Assembly (NCBI RefSeq): GCF_000218485.1
Contig: NZ_AFPB01000174.1
Span: forward strand, 124,001 to 188,000
DNA length: 64,000 bases
Source of the DNA: Aquimarina agarivorans
GTDB lineage: Bacteria > Bacteroidota > Bacteroidia > Flavobacteriales > Flavobacteriaceae
Direction of reading: 5' to 3'
Position 1 is the stretch's first letter. Each line of letters begins with the position of its first letter. The position numbers and the translations under genes were made by a program. The notes beneath the pieces were generated by a model. It was not told where the DNA came from. It saw only the letters and a list, made by a program, of their open reading frames with translations, and did no database searches. Below, piece after piece: positions 27,736 through 37,706 of the stretch.

Positions 27736-29484
27736 ATGTATTATTCAAAATTATTTTTAAGACTATTTGCATCTGCGGCATTAGTGGCATCCATTTCGAG
27801 CTGTGAGGTTGAGGATGGGAAAGATGGAATAAACGGAGCACAAGGGGAGCAAGGACCTAAAGGTGATGCAGGAGAAGATGGACAAGATATCTCGCCAGAA
27901 GAAATTGATGCTTTGAAAGCAAGGATTGAAGAATTAATTATGAAAGGCGATGCGACAGCAGCCGAGATTGAAGAAGCAGAAAAAGCGTTAGCTGAATTAT
28001 CGCAAAAATCAACTGAAGAATTAGAAGAAGCAAATGCAATCATTGAGGAGTTAGCAGCAAAAAATGAAGCATCTGAAAAAGAAGTGAAAGCGTTAATGAG
28101 TTTAATCGAGAGTTTGTTGGATAAAGCAAACACGGTTCCCAATTTATTAGCGTTAAGTGCTGATTTTGCAAGAAGCGTTAAGGTTACTCCGTTACTTTCA
28201 TCAGAAACTATATTAGCTGCATCGCCAAATTTTGTTTATGGATCTATGGCTGATGGTGCTGGTTTATTGAAAGAGGAAGATGGGACGTATACTTTTATAA
28301 ATAATATTGAAGCTGATTTTTCAATTGCTCGCATTAAGTTAGATGAAAATTTAAAACCTGTATTTGGGGATTATATATTGAATGCCGAGGCAACTGCAAA
28401 CACGGCTCAGTGCTCTGGATCTATGATTACAATGGAAGAACACGGCTTTGGACCAATGTATCTTTCTGGAGGTGAATGGGGAGGATCATCCAAAGGTGTT
28501 TTTATTACTGATCCATACAGAAATGCATCTGAAGCAGGTACTGCAAAAATGTTAACAGCTTTCGGACAATGGTCTACTGAAAATGCTGTAGTAATAGGAA
28601 AGGATGCTTATCCAACTCAAACCGTTGCTTTTATTGGAGATGATCAATCTGATAATTCTGTGCCACAAGGACATTTAGGAATGTACGTAGGAAATAGAGG
28701 AGATTTAGAAGGAGGTAAATTATATACCTTAAAAGTTTCTGCTGATGGAATTGTTAATGAAGTTGATATGGTTGAAGGAGAGGAATATACTGCAGAATTT
28801 GTAGAAATGACAGAAACAGAAATCACTGCGTTAAACCAAGAAGCTATGGATAAAGGTGCTATGGGATTTTCGCGAGTTGAGGATATCGACTGGAGAAGAG
28901 GAACTGCAGAAAACCAAAGAGAACTTTATTTTGCTGTTACAGGTCGTAATACAGAAAGTTTAGTAGGTAAGGGAACTATTTTAGGAAGGGTTTATAAGGT
29001 AGTATTGGATGAAACAGATCCAACAGGCCCTGCTAAAATTACATGTGTTTTAGACGGGGATAAGGTTGATGGTATTGCAGATGGGTTTCATTCACCAGAT
29101 AATATTTTAGTAACTGAAAACTATGCCTATATTCAGGAAGATCCAAATGGTTACGCTGATGTTAATGATGATATAGTAGGTTTTGCTAAAGTATATCAGT
29201 ATAATTTAAGTTCTGGTGAGCTTAAAACAGTATTGGAATGTGATCAAGAAAAAGCTTCTAATTTAGGTATTGGTAATACATCTAGATATTGGGAACTTAC
29301 AGGTATGATTGATGTTACTGATATTACTGGATCAGACAAAAGTCAATTCTTATTAATCACTCAAAATCACGGATGGGAACCTGCAGATGGATCAGCATTT
29401 ACAGACCCTACTGCCAATGCAGATGTAGCAAATTCAAGAAAAGAAGGATCAATGTTATACTTAGTTGAAGGATTAGAAAGATAG
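27736..29484 (+). CDS. PhoX-like (DUF839) lipoprotein with collagen-like and coiled-coil segments
   Basis: A 582-aa lipoprotein: lipobox SISSC, then about six Gly-X-Y triplets (GINGAQGEQGPKGDAGEDG), an alanine/glutamate-rich coiled coil (about residues 53-130), and a DUF839/PhoX-like beta-propeller domain with VEDIDWRRGTAENQRELYFA and DGFHSPDNILV. PhoX enzymes are calcium/iron alkaline phosphatases; catalytic competence here is not proven. The stalk presumably displays the enzyme on the cell surface, perhaps as a trimer. A dihaem peroxidase gene follows after 17 bases, so they form an operon. Confidence 0.7.
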   Translation: MYYSKLFLRLFASAALVASISSCEVEDGKDGINGAQGEQGPKGDAGEDGQDISPEEIDALKARIEELIMKGDATAAEIEEAEKALAELSQKSTEELEEANAIIEELAAKNEASEKEVKALMSLIESLLDKANTVPNLLALSADFARSVKVTPLLSSETILAASPNFVYGSMADGAGLLKEEDGTYTFINNIEADFSIARIKLDENLKPVFGDYILNAEATANTAQCSGSMITMEEHGFGPMYLSGGEWGGSSKGVFITDPYRNASEAGTAKMLTAFGQWSTENAVVIGKDAYPTQTVAFIGDDQSDNSVPQGHLGMYVGNRGDLEGGKLYTLKVSADGIVNEVDMVEGEEYTAEFVEMTETEITALNQEAMDKGAMGFSRVEDIDWRRGTAENQRELYFAVTGRNTESLVGKGTILGRVYKVVLDETDPTGPAKITCVLDGDKVDGIADGFHSPDNILVTENYAYIQEDPNGYADVNDDIVGFAKVYQYNLSSGELKTVLECDQEKASNLGIGNTSRYWELTGMIDVTDITGSDKSQFLLITQNHGWEPADGSAFTDPTANADVANSRKEGSMLYLVEGLER

Positions 29485-29501
29485 TAATAACCACATAGTA
29501 A

Positions 29502-31316
29502 ATGAAACTATATAATCTTTTTAAACAAAAGACATACACTTTGAGTGTGTGTCTTTTGTTTGCTTTTGTAGGTTGCAAAAAAAAACCACAAAATGATGAA
29601 AATTTAGAAGCGTTTGTAGTAACACCATTAAAACAACTAGAAAGTACTTATAAGGAGCATTTGAAAAACTCTTTTGAGTATTTAGAAAAGATGCAGGAAG
29701 AAAAAAATCCTGAAAAAATGGTAGATCAGTACAAGTTAGCAAGAGCGTATTTTAAACGTGCTGAACCAATTTTGTCATTTATTGATAAAAATAATTACGC
29801 ATCTTTAAATGCACCTAATCTATTAAAGGTATTAGAGGAAGATGCTACTGATATCAAAATTATTGACCCAATTGGTTTTCAGGTAATAGAGGAGTTGTTA
29901 TTTGAAGAAAAAAAAGACCTAGAACAATTAAAAATAGTTACAAGAAAAACGTCTAATCGTTTAAAACTACTTTATAATAACACAAAATTAAGGTTAAAAG
30001 ACTATCATATTTTATGGATAATTAGAAATCAAATTGTAAGAATTGCTACAGCAGGAATTACAGGATTTGATTCTCCAGTTTTAGCACAATCCTTAAGTGA
30101 GTCTGCTTGGACTTACAAGGAAATTATTAATATTTTAGATATTTACGAATCAAATTTTTCTGAAAAAAATCTTCTTCATGAATGGAAAAAGGAAATTGAA
30201 GCAATAACTCAATCTTTGGATCATGATTATGATACTTTTGATCGCTTTTCATTTATAAAGAATCATTTAAATAAGCAGTTGGTATTGATGAATAAGACTC
30301 AAAAGGATTGGGAGGTTAATTTCAATGTTACTTTAGCTTTAAATCATACCGCATCACATTTATTTTCTGAAGATGCATTTAACATGAAGTTTTTTTCAGA
30401 CTACAGGCTTGAAGCTAATAATTTAGAAACAAAAGTAGCAATAGGAAAAAAATTATTTAATGATAAAAGGTTGTCACTAAATAATGATATGGCTTGTGCT
30501 ACTTGTCATATCCAAAAAAAGGCATTTACAGATGGTAAAAAAACATTTAGTAAAAATCAAAAGAGGAATACACCAACAATTACTTATTCAGCATTACAGA
30601 AAGCTTATTTCTATGACGCACGAGCAGGTAGTTTAGAGGGGCAAATTGTAGGGGTAGTAAAAAATCACGGGGAGTTTAATACAAGCCTGGAACACCTAGT
30701 AAAGGTAGTCACTGAAGATTCATATTATAATAAAGCATTTGATACTTTATACACAAGAGGAGCAACTGACATGAATATTCGTCATACTATGGCTTCTTAT
30801 ATTAAAACTTTAAATAAATTCAATTCAAAATTTGATCGAAACATAAGGGGGGAAGAGAATACATTAACCGCTTCCGAAAAAAACGGATTTAACTTATTTA
30901 TGGGAAAAGCACTATGTGCCACATGCCATTTTGCACCAGTATTTAATGGAACAGTTCCACCAAATTTATCTGACACTGAGCTGGAAGCTATAGGAGTTCC
31001 TGTTAAAAATGATACTATGAATGCAAAAATAGCCGCCGATTTAGGAAGGTATTATTTGTTTAATACACCTGAACGTAAACACTTTTTTAAAACACCAACA
31101 GTGCGGAACGCCGCTTTAACAGCACCCTATATGCACAATGGAGTGTATAATACCCTTGAAGAAGTGGTGGATTTTTATAACAGAGGAGGAGGAAAGGGAA
31201 TTGGCATTAACTTACCAAATCAAACACTTCCATTTGATAATTTGAATTTAACAAAATCGGAACAAAAGGATTTAGTCGCTTTTATAAAAACCTTGAGTGA
31301 TGAGGATTTTTTATAG
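29502..31316 (+). CDS. MauG-type dihaem cytochrome c peroxidase lipoprotein
   Basis: A 604-aa lipoprotein (lipobox AFVGC). Residues 30-290 are helical without a recognised domain. The rest is a bacterial dihaem cytochrome c peroxidase/MauG domain, with haem sites MACATCH and LCATCH and the C-terminal APYMHNGVYNTLEEVVDFYN motif. Members reduce peroxide or oxidise protein residues in the periplasm. Immediate linkage to the PhoX-like gene suggests maturation or oxidative modification of that partner, which is inference. Confidence 0.85.
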   Translation: MKLYNLFKQKTYTLSVCLLFAFVGCKKKPQNDENLEAFVVTPLKQLESTYKEHLKNSFEYLEKMQEEKNPEKMVDQYKLARAYFKRAEPILSFIDKNNYASLNAPNLLKVLEEDATDIKIIDPIGFQVIEELLFEEKKDLEQLKIVTRKTSNRLKLLYNNTKLRLKDYHILWIIRNQIVRIATAGITGFDSPVLAQSLSESAWTYKEIINILDIYESNFSEKNLLHEWKKEIEAITQSLDHDYDTFDRFSFIKNHLNKQLVLMNKTQKDWEVNFNVTLALNHTASHLFSEDAFNMKFFSDYRLEANNLETKVAIGKKLFNDKRLSLNNDMACATCHIQKKAFTDGKKTFSKNQKRNTPTITYSALQKAYFYDARAGSLEGQIVGVVKNHGEFNTSLEHLVKVVTEDSYYNKAFDTLYTRGATDMNIRHTMASYIKTLNKFNSKFDRNIRGEENTLTASEKNGFNLFMGKALCATCHFAPVFNGTVPPNLSDTELEAIGVPVKNDTMNAKIAADLGRYYLFNTPERKHFFKTPTVRNAALTAPYMHNGVYNTLEEVVDFYNRGGGKGIGINLPNQTLPFDNLNLTKSEQKDLVAFIKTLSDEDFL

Positions 31317-31555
31317 GATTGAATTATTAAATTTTTATTTTTCGAAGACTAAGGAATTAATAAATAAATTAATACATGGTAATTCTGTCGTTTTTTTGAT
31401 AGTAGTGTTCATTTTTTCATGTTCGTAATCAGATGATTCAGAATAAAAAATAAAATTAAGAAGAGAGCAGTTTTTATGGATTTGATGAAGGGAATTTCTG
31501 TGGTCATATAATTATTATAAGTAAGAGAGACTGCTTTATATGGTCTCTCTTTACT

Positions 31556-31633
31556 TAAGTGTAAATCATCAATACTTTTCTCAAAAAAACGCTCTAAGTG
31601 TAAATCATCAATACTTTTCTCAAAAAAACGCTC
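31556..31633 (-). repeat. 39-bp perfect tandem duplication at a gene 3' end
   Basis: Two exact, adjacent 39-base copies (31556-31594 and 31595-31633). The copy nearer the gene contains the last codons and TGA stop of the large outer-membrane protein; the second copy lies just after it. Perfect identity indicates a very recent duplication or an assembly artefact. The opposite frame across it (31409-31645) is not a gene. Confidence 0.9.
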
Positions 31634-34600
31634 GCAATTGTACACTACCGCTATGTATGGTTTTGGAAATTTCTGTTTTACGGCCTGAATAGTTGAGGTT
31701 GAGTTCTAAAAACTTGGTGATTTTCTTTTGTGCAATAAGGTTCCAGGTAAAATTGGTACCTGGTTGTAGCCCATTTAGTAATTGAAATGCTACTGGTGAA
31801 AAGGAGTTGCCCTCAAATTCATTTTCAAACCAATCAAAGGACCCGGTTAGGGTAGCGTTTTGCTGATTTCCTAAACGGAAGGCGGCAGTAACTTGCCGTT
31901 GGTTCAGTTGCTCCGTACCAAAATCCTTATTTTCCTTATTAGCCAAAGTATATGCGATAGAAACGCTAGATTGTCCCGAAAATAAATAGGAAACCTTTGG
32001 TGTAAATTCATTGGCTTGCAAGGTGTAATTTCTGTCAAGGGCATTGTCCACTTCACTTTTTTGATTACTTGCAATAAATTGAGCATCAAAAAGCCAGCTT
32101 TCTTTAATTTTATGCATAAAATTAAAGCTGTGCGAGGTGGTTTCATTGGTTTGGTTTCCCGTGATCAATACGTTATTGGCAGTGGTGTTTAAATAGGTGT
32201 AATTGCTGGTGTAATACTGCTTTCCTCTATTAAAAAACAGGGAATTCCTAATGTTGGAATTTAAGCCTAAGTCATCCTCACGATCTTTAAAAATATTAAA
32301 ATTGAGGTTGTTGCTATCTCTTAGGGTTCTTCGGTCAATGACTAATGAGGTTTGGTTGTAAAAATGAGAAGCCAAACGTTGCCAAGGAATTTTTGATGTG
32401 TTCCAGTTGGAAAAATTTAAAGTCAGCTGCTGGCTTAGTCGATTTTGAAACGTTTTTATAAATACCTGTCGTGGTAAAAGTACCCTAATAAATGTTGCCT
32501 GATCAGGGAATGGACTCAATTCAAATTCCAGTAAATCCTGAATACCATCGTTATTATAATCATTCCAAGTATATAATCCCCGTCCAGCTTCCACTTCTAC
32601 GTAAGTGAAATCCTGACGTGGTAAGGTGCCGCTTTGTGTTTCAATTGTAGTATTCCATAAAATTTTATTTTTCCAAAGCTTTTGGCGGTAAAGCAGGCGC
32701 GAATTTAAGTTTTTGTCGGTTTCAGTTTCTCTAAAGTCATTTTGTACCCGATAATTTACAAAAAGTGACAATCGTGTTTTGGAGTTACTAATCAGTTGTG
32801 AGTTTAAATAAGCAGTATTTGCAGTGCTTACCCGTTGCAATTGCCTATTTTGTATACTATCGTTTACGCGATAACGATAACCAATTTTAGCAAAAACCTT
32901 TGTGCTGTCTCCAACACCAGTAAATACCTCATACGATTGGTAGCGTTGGCTTTTATTGGTAAGTTGATTTGCAATTTTATCAGTTTCCTGATTGTTTTCA
33001 ACGCCCCATTTACCTCCGTTCCAAAATTTTTGTTGCGTATAATAAATACCAGTATTGCTGCGTAAAAATGTACTTTTTAAGTTGGTACTGGAGCTATTTA
33101 AGGCACTTGACTGCTGCACAAATTGCCAATTTTTTAAGCGTAAATTGGTAGCCAGTATGTGTCGGTTTCCAGTGTATTGTTCACCAAAATTTAAGTGCTG
33201 AAAGTCGTAATTAATACCTCCAGTTTTTTGGTGGAAAAAATGAACGCCAATACTGGTTAAAAGTTGATCATCAATCCCAGGAATTAAATTCCAATCCCTG
33301 TTAAATTCAATATTGTACAGTCGTTCAATAGGTCGGTAGCTTTTTTGTATCCAATGAACACTCGAAATGGCATTAGCATTCCAACCAATGGAATCTTTTC
33401 CAAATAAACGCTGACTTATTTTAAATCGGGCTGCACCGCCATTATTAGCTTCATCATTTATGGATGAAAACAAATTTAGATCATTTGAACTGGCTGCCAA
33501 CTCAAAATCTAAAAGCGTTTTTTTGTTAGGGGCGTAGGTTCCCATAAGTACACCAACTTGTAATTTATTTGGAGCTTGTAATTGGGTTATAGGTGCAAAA
33601 TCACCTTGTGATACTCCATTTACAGGTGGGATATATTCAAAAATACGATTAGCCACGGCGGTGTTAATTAATTGGTAATCTCCCGAGCCTTGGATTACTC
33701 TTGAAAAACGTACTTGAAAAAGGGGTTCATTGGGATCGTTTAAGTTGTTGATGTCATCCAGAAATTCGTAAATGGGAGCGGCTTCCGTACCAATGTTTCG
33801 GTATAAAATTTTGTTTTCGCCAAAGGTGTCAGGTACAGCTGAAGGTGCGGTCATTAAGCTTTGCTCATCACCAGCTTCGGATAATACGCGCTTTTGTTCG
33901 TTACTTAAATCTTGTTGGAGTGTTTGGTTTTTAAGGTCATTTTCCGAGTACACAAAGGCTTCTAATGCTAGTTTTTCAGAGGTAAGTTTAGCGCCACCCA
34001 ACCCAAAAATACGGGCAAAATTCCGTTGCGAGGTTTGGTATTCCACAATAATACGCATATCGGTAGTAATGGGATAGGTAGGATTAAAGCGTACCTCGCC
34101 AGCATTGTAATCAATGACATAATCATTGTTTTCGCCACGTTTTAATAGCAGTCCATTAACATAAACACGCTCGCTGCCCGATATGATAAGCACAAATAAC
34201 TCGCCATTTTGTCCAATTAGTTTGTAGGGACCTTGATTTCCTTCCTGTCCGTCAATTTCACTACGGTTGTATTGCCCGCGGACCAATGCTCCTGAGGCGT
34301 AAGCCGTGGTCTCGGTTGTAGCTCCACTAAAAGTAGCGTTTACCGATAAACCTTGTAATTTTTTTGAAAATGTAGCAAATACACTTTGAGTGTTTGTTAA
34401 TTGAATATCTCCAGCGCGAATGCCCCATTTTTTTCCGGTGAGTTCAATAAAAATCTGATCAAATTCATCAATACTTTGCGAGTAACCGCCTTCTTGTATG
34501 GGGATATTGGAATCTTGTAGTGATGCTTTTAAGGTAATTCCTTCGCTTAATTGACCCGAAATTTGCAAATCCAGCTCCGAATTAAATACCGAGTTTTGGT

Positions 34601-35049
34601 TGTTGCCCACTGTAATCCCCCGGGAAATACTTCCGTTTGTGGATAACCCATTAAATAGTTCAAATGAACTTTTATAATTTGGTTGGTTAAGCTGGTATAA
34701 TTTTTTTGACCTGTTGTTTTTAGGGATAATAAGAGATGGATCTAAATTTTGATATTTTTTAGTCACAAAATTTGGGTACCTAAAGTAAGTTACCTGAACA
34801 GAATCGGTATTTATACTCCTGCTATTTAAATAGAGTTTCGCTTTCGCGAAGTTTATTTTATAATTAGTAGTATCAATGGGCTTCAAATTTTTGTCAACAA
34901 GTTTAAACCCGAATTTTTGAATACTTAAACTATCCAATTGAATTGAATCAGATACCTTTAGAAACCGTTTTTGTACAATTCCAGAAGCTATTTGGCCGTA
35001 ACCAACACCAAATAGCCCTAAAAAAAACAGCAAAAAAAAGTCCTCGCAT
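31620..35049 (-). CDS. Large outer-membrane beta-barrel protein, start frameshifted
   Basis: About 1142 residues, rich in alternating beta strands, ending in a barrel-type terminal strand (VQLRAFF). A characteristic segment is VYVNGLLLKRGENNDYVIDY followed by NAGEVRFNPTYP, a pattern I associate with large Bacteroidota outer-membrane proteins; family and function are not recognised. The open frame begins at TTG 35033, but ATG 35049 fits better: removing one base from the A8 run at 35032-35039 gives the signal peptide MRGLFLLFFLGLFGVGYG. So either a TTG start with a short signal is used, or the run carries an extra base. A MITE-like repeat ends 30 bases upstream. Confidence 0.7.
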
Positions 35050-35055
35050 ACCCTT

Positions 35056-35063
35056 CAAATCTA
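35056..35063 (-). promoter_or_regulatory. Candidate -7 box (TAGATTTG)
   Basis: It matches the Bacteroidota TAnnTTTG consensus on the minus strand, only 6 bases before ATG 35049, which would give a leaderless or nearly leaderless transcript. No TTG -33 partner was confirmed, so chance is possible. Confidence 0.3.
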
Positions 35064-35078
35064 CATCATTTTGTAGTT

Positions 35079-35225
35079 ATACCGTTTCTGAAATTAAATT
35101 TCCCGTGTAAAATGGTTTTTTTGCTTGCTGCTTCACACCATTGCTAGGGCTACGCTTGTATTTTCATTTGTTGTGCAAGAAAAAACCTAATTTTTGGTTG
35201 AGCGATTCAAAATCAGAATTGGTAT
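35079..35225 (-). repeat. MITE-like repeat, copy A
   Basis: 147 bases with terminal inverted repeats ATACCGTTTCTGA and, at the other end, the complement of ATACCAATTCTGA (11 of 13 match). TTA flanks TACC...GGTA on both sides, a possible 3-bp target duplication. The interior aligns by eye with copies B, C and D. Non-coding; it sits directly upstream of the outer-membrane protein gene. Confidence 0.65.
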
Positions 35226-35316
35226 TAAAACGGAACAAGTTATTCATATTGCATAAATATCCATCAAATTAATTTTCAAAAAGGAATTAAAATTACGATA
35301 AAATAGGAAACACGAT

Positions 35317-36879
35317 TTAAAACATTTCCACCTGATGTGCCGATTTTAATAAGTCATTTACGGTTTTTACGGGGTTAAATGTGGTTAAAGGTACTTCAAT
35401 AAAAATACTAATCCATTTAGCCATAGCTCCGTTCCACAAACCGGGTAATTCCAGTGCTTTTATCTGCTTTCCATTGATGGATTTTGCGGTAATAAAGCCT
35501 GATTTAGGATCTACATAATTTAGTAAATTAAATTTTTCGCCTTTGTAATTTTTCATACCGCAAACTAAATCCACTGGATTAAAGTGAGTGGCTTGTTGCA
35601 TAATTTTATGTTGTCGGGAATCTTGCTTGTCAATTTGAGCACTTTCAATAATTTGTAATTCCGAACGCCCACGTTCATTTTTAATCCAGAAAGGTCCTCC
35701 ACCAGGTTCTCCTTCATTCAGTACCATACCACATACACGGATTGGTCTATCTAAAACTTCTAACAAATATTCTTGCTTGTATTTTTCCGAAAATTTCTCA
35801 AAATCAACTGGCATGTCAATATTTAGTTCCTCGGTAAGAAAAGTGCTGATATTTAATAGTTCTTCCTCGTCAGGGATTTCCTTTTCAATAGTTTCTAAAA
35901 TAGAAAAAACTTGATTTTGTATGGCTAATAATTTTCCCGCCAAGGCTTTTTTATAAATTGTCAATTCATCCTGATACTTACGTACAACTACATTGTCAAT
36001 ATTTTTAATAAAAACCAAATCACCATCAATATCGTTTAGGTTTTCAATTAAAGCTCCGTGACCGCCTGGTCTAAACAAAATAGAACCGTCGGCTAAACGG
36101 AAGGGATTGTTTTCCATATCCACAGCAACAGTATCTGTAAATTCTTTTTGGGTGGAATAGGAAATTTCAAAAGTGGTTTTTGTTTTTTGCTCCACAATTT
36201 TCCGAACACGTTCAAATTCATTTTTAAAGCCCAAAAGATGCTCTTTGGATACTGTAAAATGCAAGGCAGCCTTTCCGTTGATGGCAGTGTAACTTGCAGC
36301 TTCATGCAAATGTTCGCCAAAGGCAGTAGTAATGGTATTTTTATATTTATGAAAAGGCAATAATCCTTTTGGGTAGCCGCCGTAATTTAGTCCGCCACCA
36401 TTTTTTAGCATTGTTTTTACAAAAGCATATAACTGTTCACCTTCGGAATAATCATCAAAGCGCGGGTGTTTCTTTTTTGTGGCTTCAAAAACAATTTTAT
36501 AAAAAGGTAATTTTTCGAGTCCAATTAAAAACAAGCGTATGGCAGTTGCTTTTTCGTGATTTAGGTAGGAGTTTAAACTTTCCTTGGTATAATCGTAATT
36601 ATCTAAAAATTTGAATAATTCCTTAAACATACGCGTAGCGGCACCCGAGGCAGGTACAAATTTAACTACATGTAGTTTTGTGATTTGACGGTCGTATATT
36701 TTAGAAAGTTCTAATAATTCTCCAGTATCAAAACTAGTAATTCCGTTGTTAAGCCTTGCGGCTTCTCTTAGTGTAACAAAGGGAATTTCATTTTTAAAGA
36801 TTTCAATTTGTTGGGCTACATGCTCAACGGTTAATCCTTTGTTTTTGATTTGTTTAATATCAGCTTCTGTAATTTTCAC
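35317..36879 (-). CDS. DUF4301 family protein
   Basis: A 520-aa cytoplasmic protein of a Bacteroidota-specific family, recognised by FVPASGAATRMFKELFKFL and the glycine-rich segments NGGGLNYGGYPKGLLPFHKY and FRPGGHGALIENLNDIDGD. These resemble nucleotidyltransferase/pyrophosphorylase phosphate-binding loops, but the activity is unestablished. It lies upstream of nothing obviously related; the phosphopantetheinyl transferase gene precedes it on the same strand. Confidence 0.85.
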   Translation of the reverse strand: MKITEADIKQIKNKGLTVEHVAQQIEIFKNEIPFVTLREAARLNNGITSFDTGELLELSKIYDRQITKLHVVKFVPASGAATRMFKELFKFLDNYDYTKESLNSYLNHEKATAIRLFLIGLEKLPFYKIVFEATKKKHPRFDDYSEGEQLYAFVKTMLKNGGGLNYGGYPKGLLPFHKYKNTITTAFGEHLHEAASYTAINGKAALHFTVSKEHLLGFKNEFERVRKIVEQKTKTTFEISYSTQKEFTDTVAVDMENNPFRLADGSILFRPGGHGALIENLNDIDGDLVFIKNIDNVVVRKYQDELTIYKKALAGKLLAIQNQVFSILETIEKEIPDEEELLNISTFLTEELNIDMPVDFEKFSEKYKQEYLLEVLDRPIRVCGMVLNEGEPGGGPFWIKNERGRSELQIIESAQIDKQDSRQHKIMQQATHFNPVDLVCGMKNYKGEKFNLLNYVDPKSGFITAKSINGKQIKALELPGLWNGAMAKWISIFIEVPLTTFNPVKTVNDLLKSAHQVEMF

Positions 36880-36946
36880 TGTAGTTGGTATTTAATATCT
36901 GCGTGCAATATAAGTATTCAAAACAAAAAACAGGTACTCATTTGCT

Positions 36947-37570
36947 TCAGAAAGTATAAACACATGTGAAATCCTCAAATTCAAGATAAAAGACATCAAA
37001 AAAGTCAATTTCTTCATTAAAATGAACACTTGCACGGGTAAAAAGTGGTTCAGAACTAAAAGGAGCAATTTCAATATGTTGTTTAAAACTGAGGCCTTGC
37101 TGGCCATAAATTTTGTAAATAGCCTCTTTAGCTCCCCAAATAACGGTTAAAAATTTCACATCGTTTTGCATTGATTTTAGCCATTCACGCTCCTTGTCAC
37201 AAATAAATTTTTTGGCTATACTTTCAATTTTAGGGCGTTGTTTTTCAATGTCAATTCCTACTGGTTTGGCGCTCAAAATAATTGCGGCAAATTGATGCGA
37301 GTGCGTAATGGATATAAAAACACCATCGCTCAACTCAGGTTTTCCAACTTTAGTGTAGGTTAAATCCTGATCTGTATATTGAGCAATAGCCAGCAAATGG
37401 CGCACACTCAAATATGCTTTACGGTGCATTTCCGATTTCATTGCTTGTATGCGGTTAGTAGAGTTTTTTCCTAATGAAATCCCTTGGGTAAGCTCACTTT
37501 CACTTTCGGTAATTTTCCAAATTAGGATGTGCGTTTCATTATCTACGGCAATGCTTTTGTAAAGTGGCAT
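36947..37570 (-). CDS. 4'-phosphopantetheinyl transferase superfamily protein
   Basis: A 207-aa protein, starting at ATG 37570 rather than an upstream start at 37648. It has the magnesium/CoA-binding GIDIEKQRPKIESIAKKF and WGAKEAIYKIYGQQGLSF (WxxKEA) motifs of Sfp/AcpS-like transferases, plus ISITHSHQFAA. It transfers phosphopantetheine from CoA to carrier-protein serines, probably acyl carrier protein here. No polyketide or non-ribosomal peptide genes are nearby. Confidence 0.88.
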   Translation of the reverse strand: MPLYKSIAVDNETHILIWKITESESELTQGISLGKNSTNRIQAMKSEMHRKAYLSVRHLLAIAQYTDQDLTYTKVGKPELSDGVFISITHSHQFAAIILSAKPVGIDIEKQRPKIESIAKKFICDKEREWLKSMQNDVKFLTVIWGAKEAIYKIYGQQGLSFKQHIEIAPFSSEPLFTRASVHFNEEIDFFDVFYLEFEDFTCVYTF

Positions 37571-37599
37571 GAGTATAAGCTGTTTTAGTCTGTATTTTG

Positions 37600-37607
37600 T
37601 AACTTTG
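37600..37607 (+). promoter_or_regulatory. Candidate -7 box for ahcY (TAACTTTG)
   Basis: This matches TAnnTTTG and lies 100 bases before the ahcY ATG, predicting a leader of about 90 nt. No clear -33 TTG is present at the usual distance. Confidence 0.4.
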
Positions 37608-37665
37608 CACTTCTTAAAAACGGAAACACACCCTTTGGGAGGTGTCAATTTTTAAGTGCACAAAG
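37608..37665 (+). promoter_or_regulatory. Structured ahcY leader
   Basis: ACACC (37628-37632) pairs with GGTGT (37641-37645). An outer set, GCACTT and AAAAA (37607-37620), pairs with TTTTT and AAGTGC (37649-37659). The outer left arm partly overlaps the predicted transcription start, so only the inner stem is certain to be transcribed. It matches no SAH or SAM riboswitch consensus I know; a new regulatory leader or an operator is possible. Confidence 0.35.
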
Positions 37666-37706
37666 TAAGTCAAAAATAGTTATACGACTAACAAAAACAA
37701 AAATCT

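Noticed and set aside
31409..31645. 78-aa minus-strand frame with a 13-residue internal repeat
   Set aside because: The repeat is only the 39-bp duplication read in frame, and the frame overlaps the end of the outer-membrane protein gene on the same strand.
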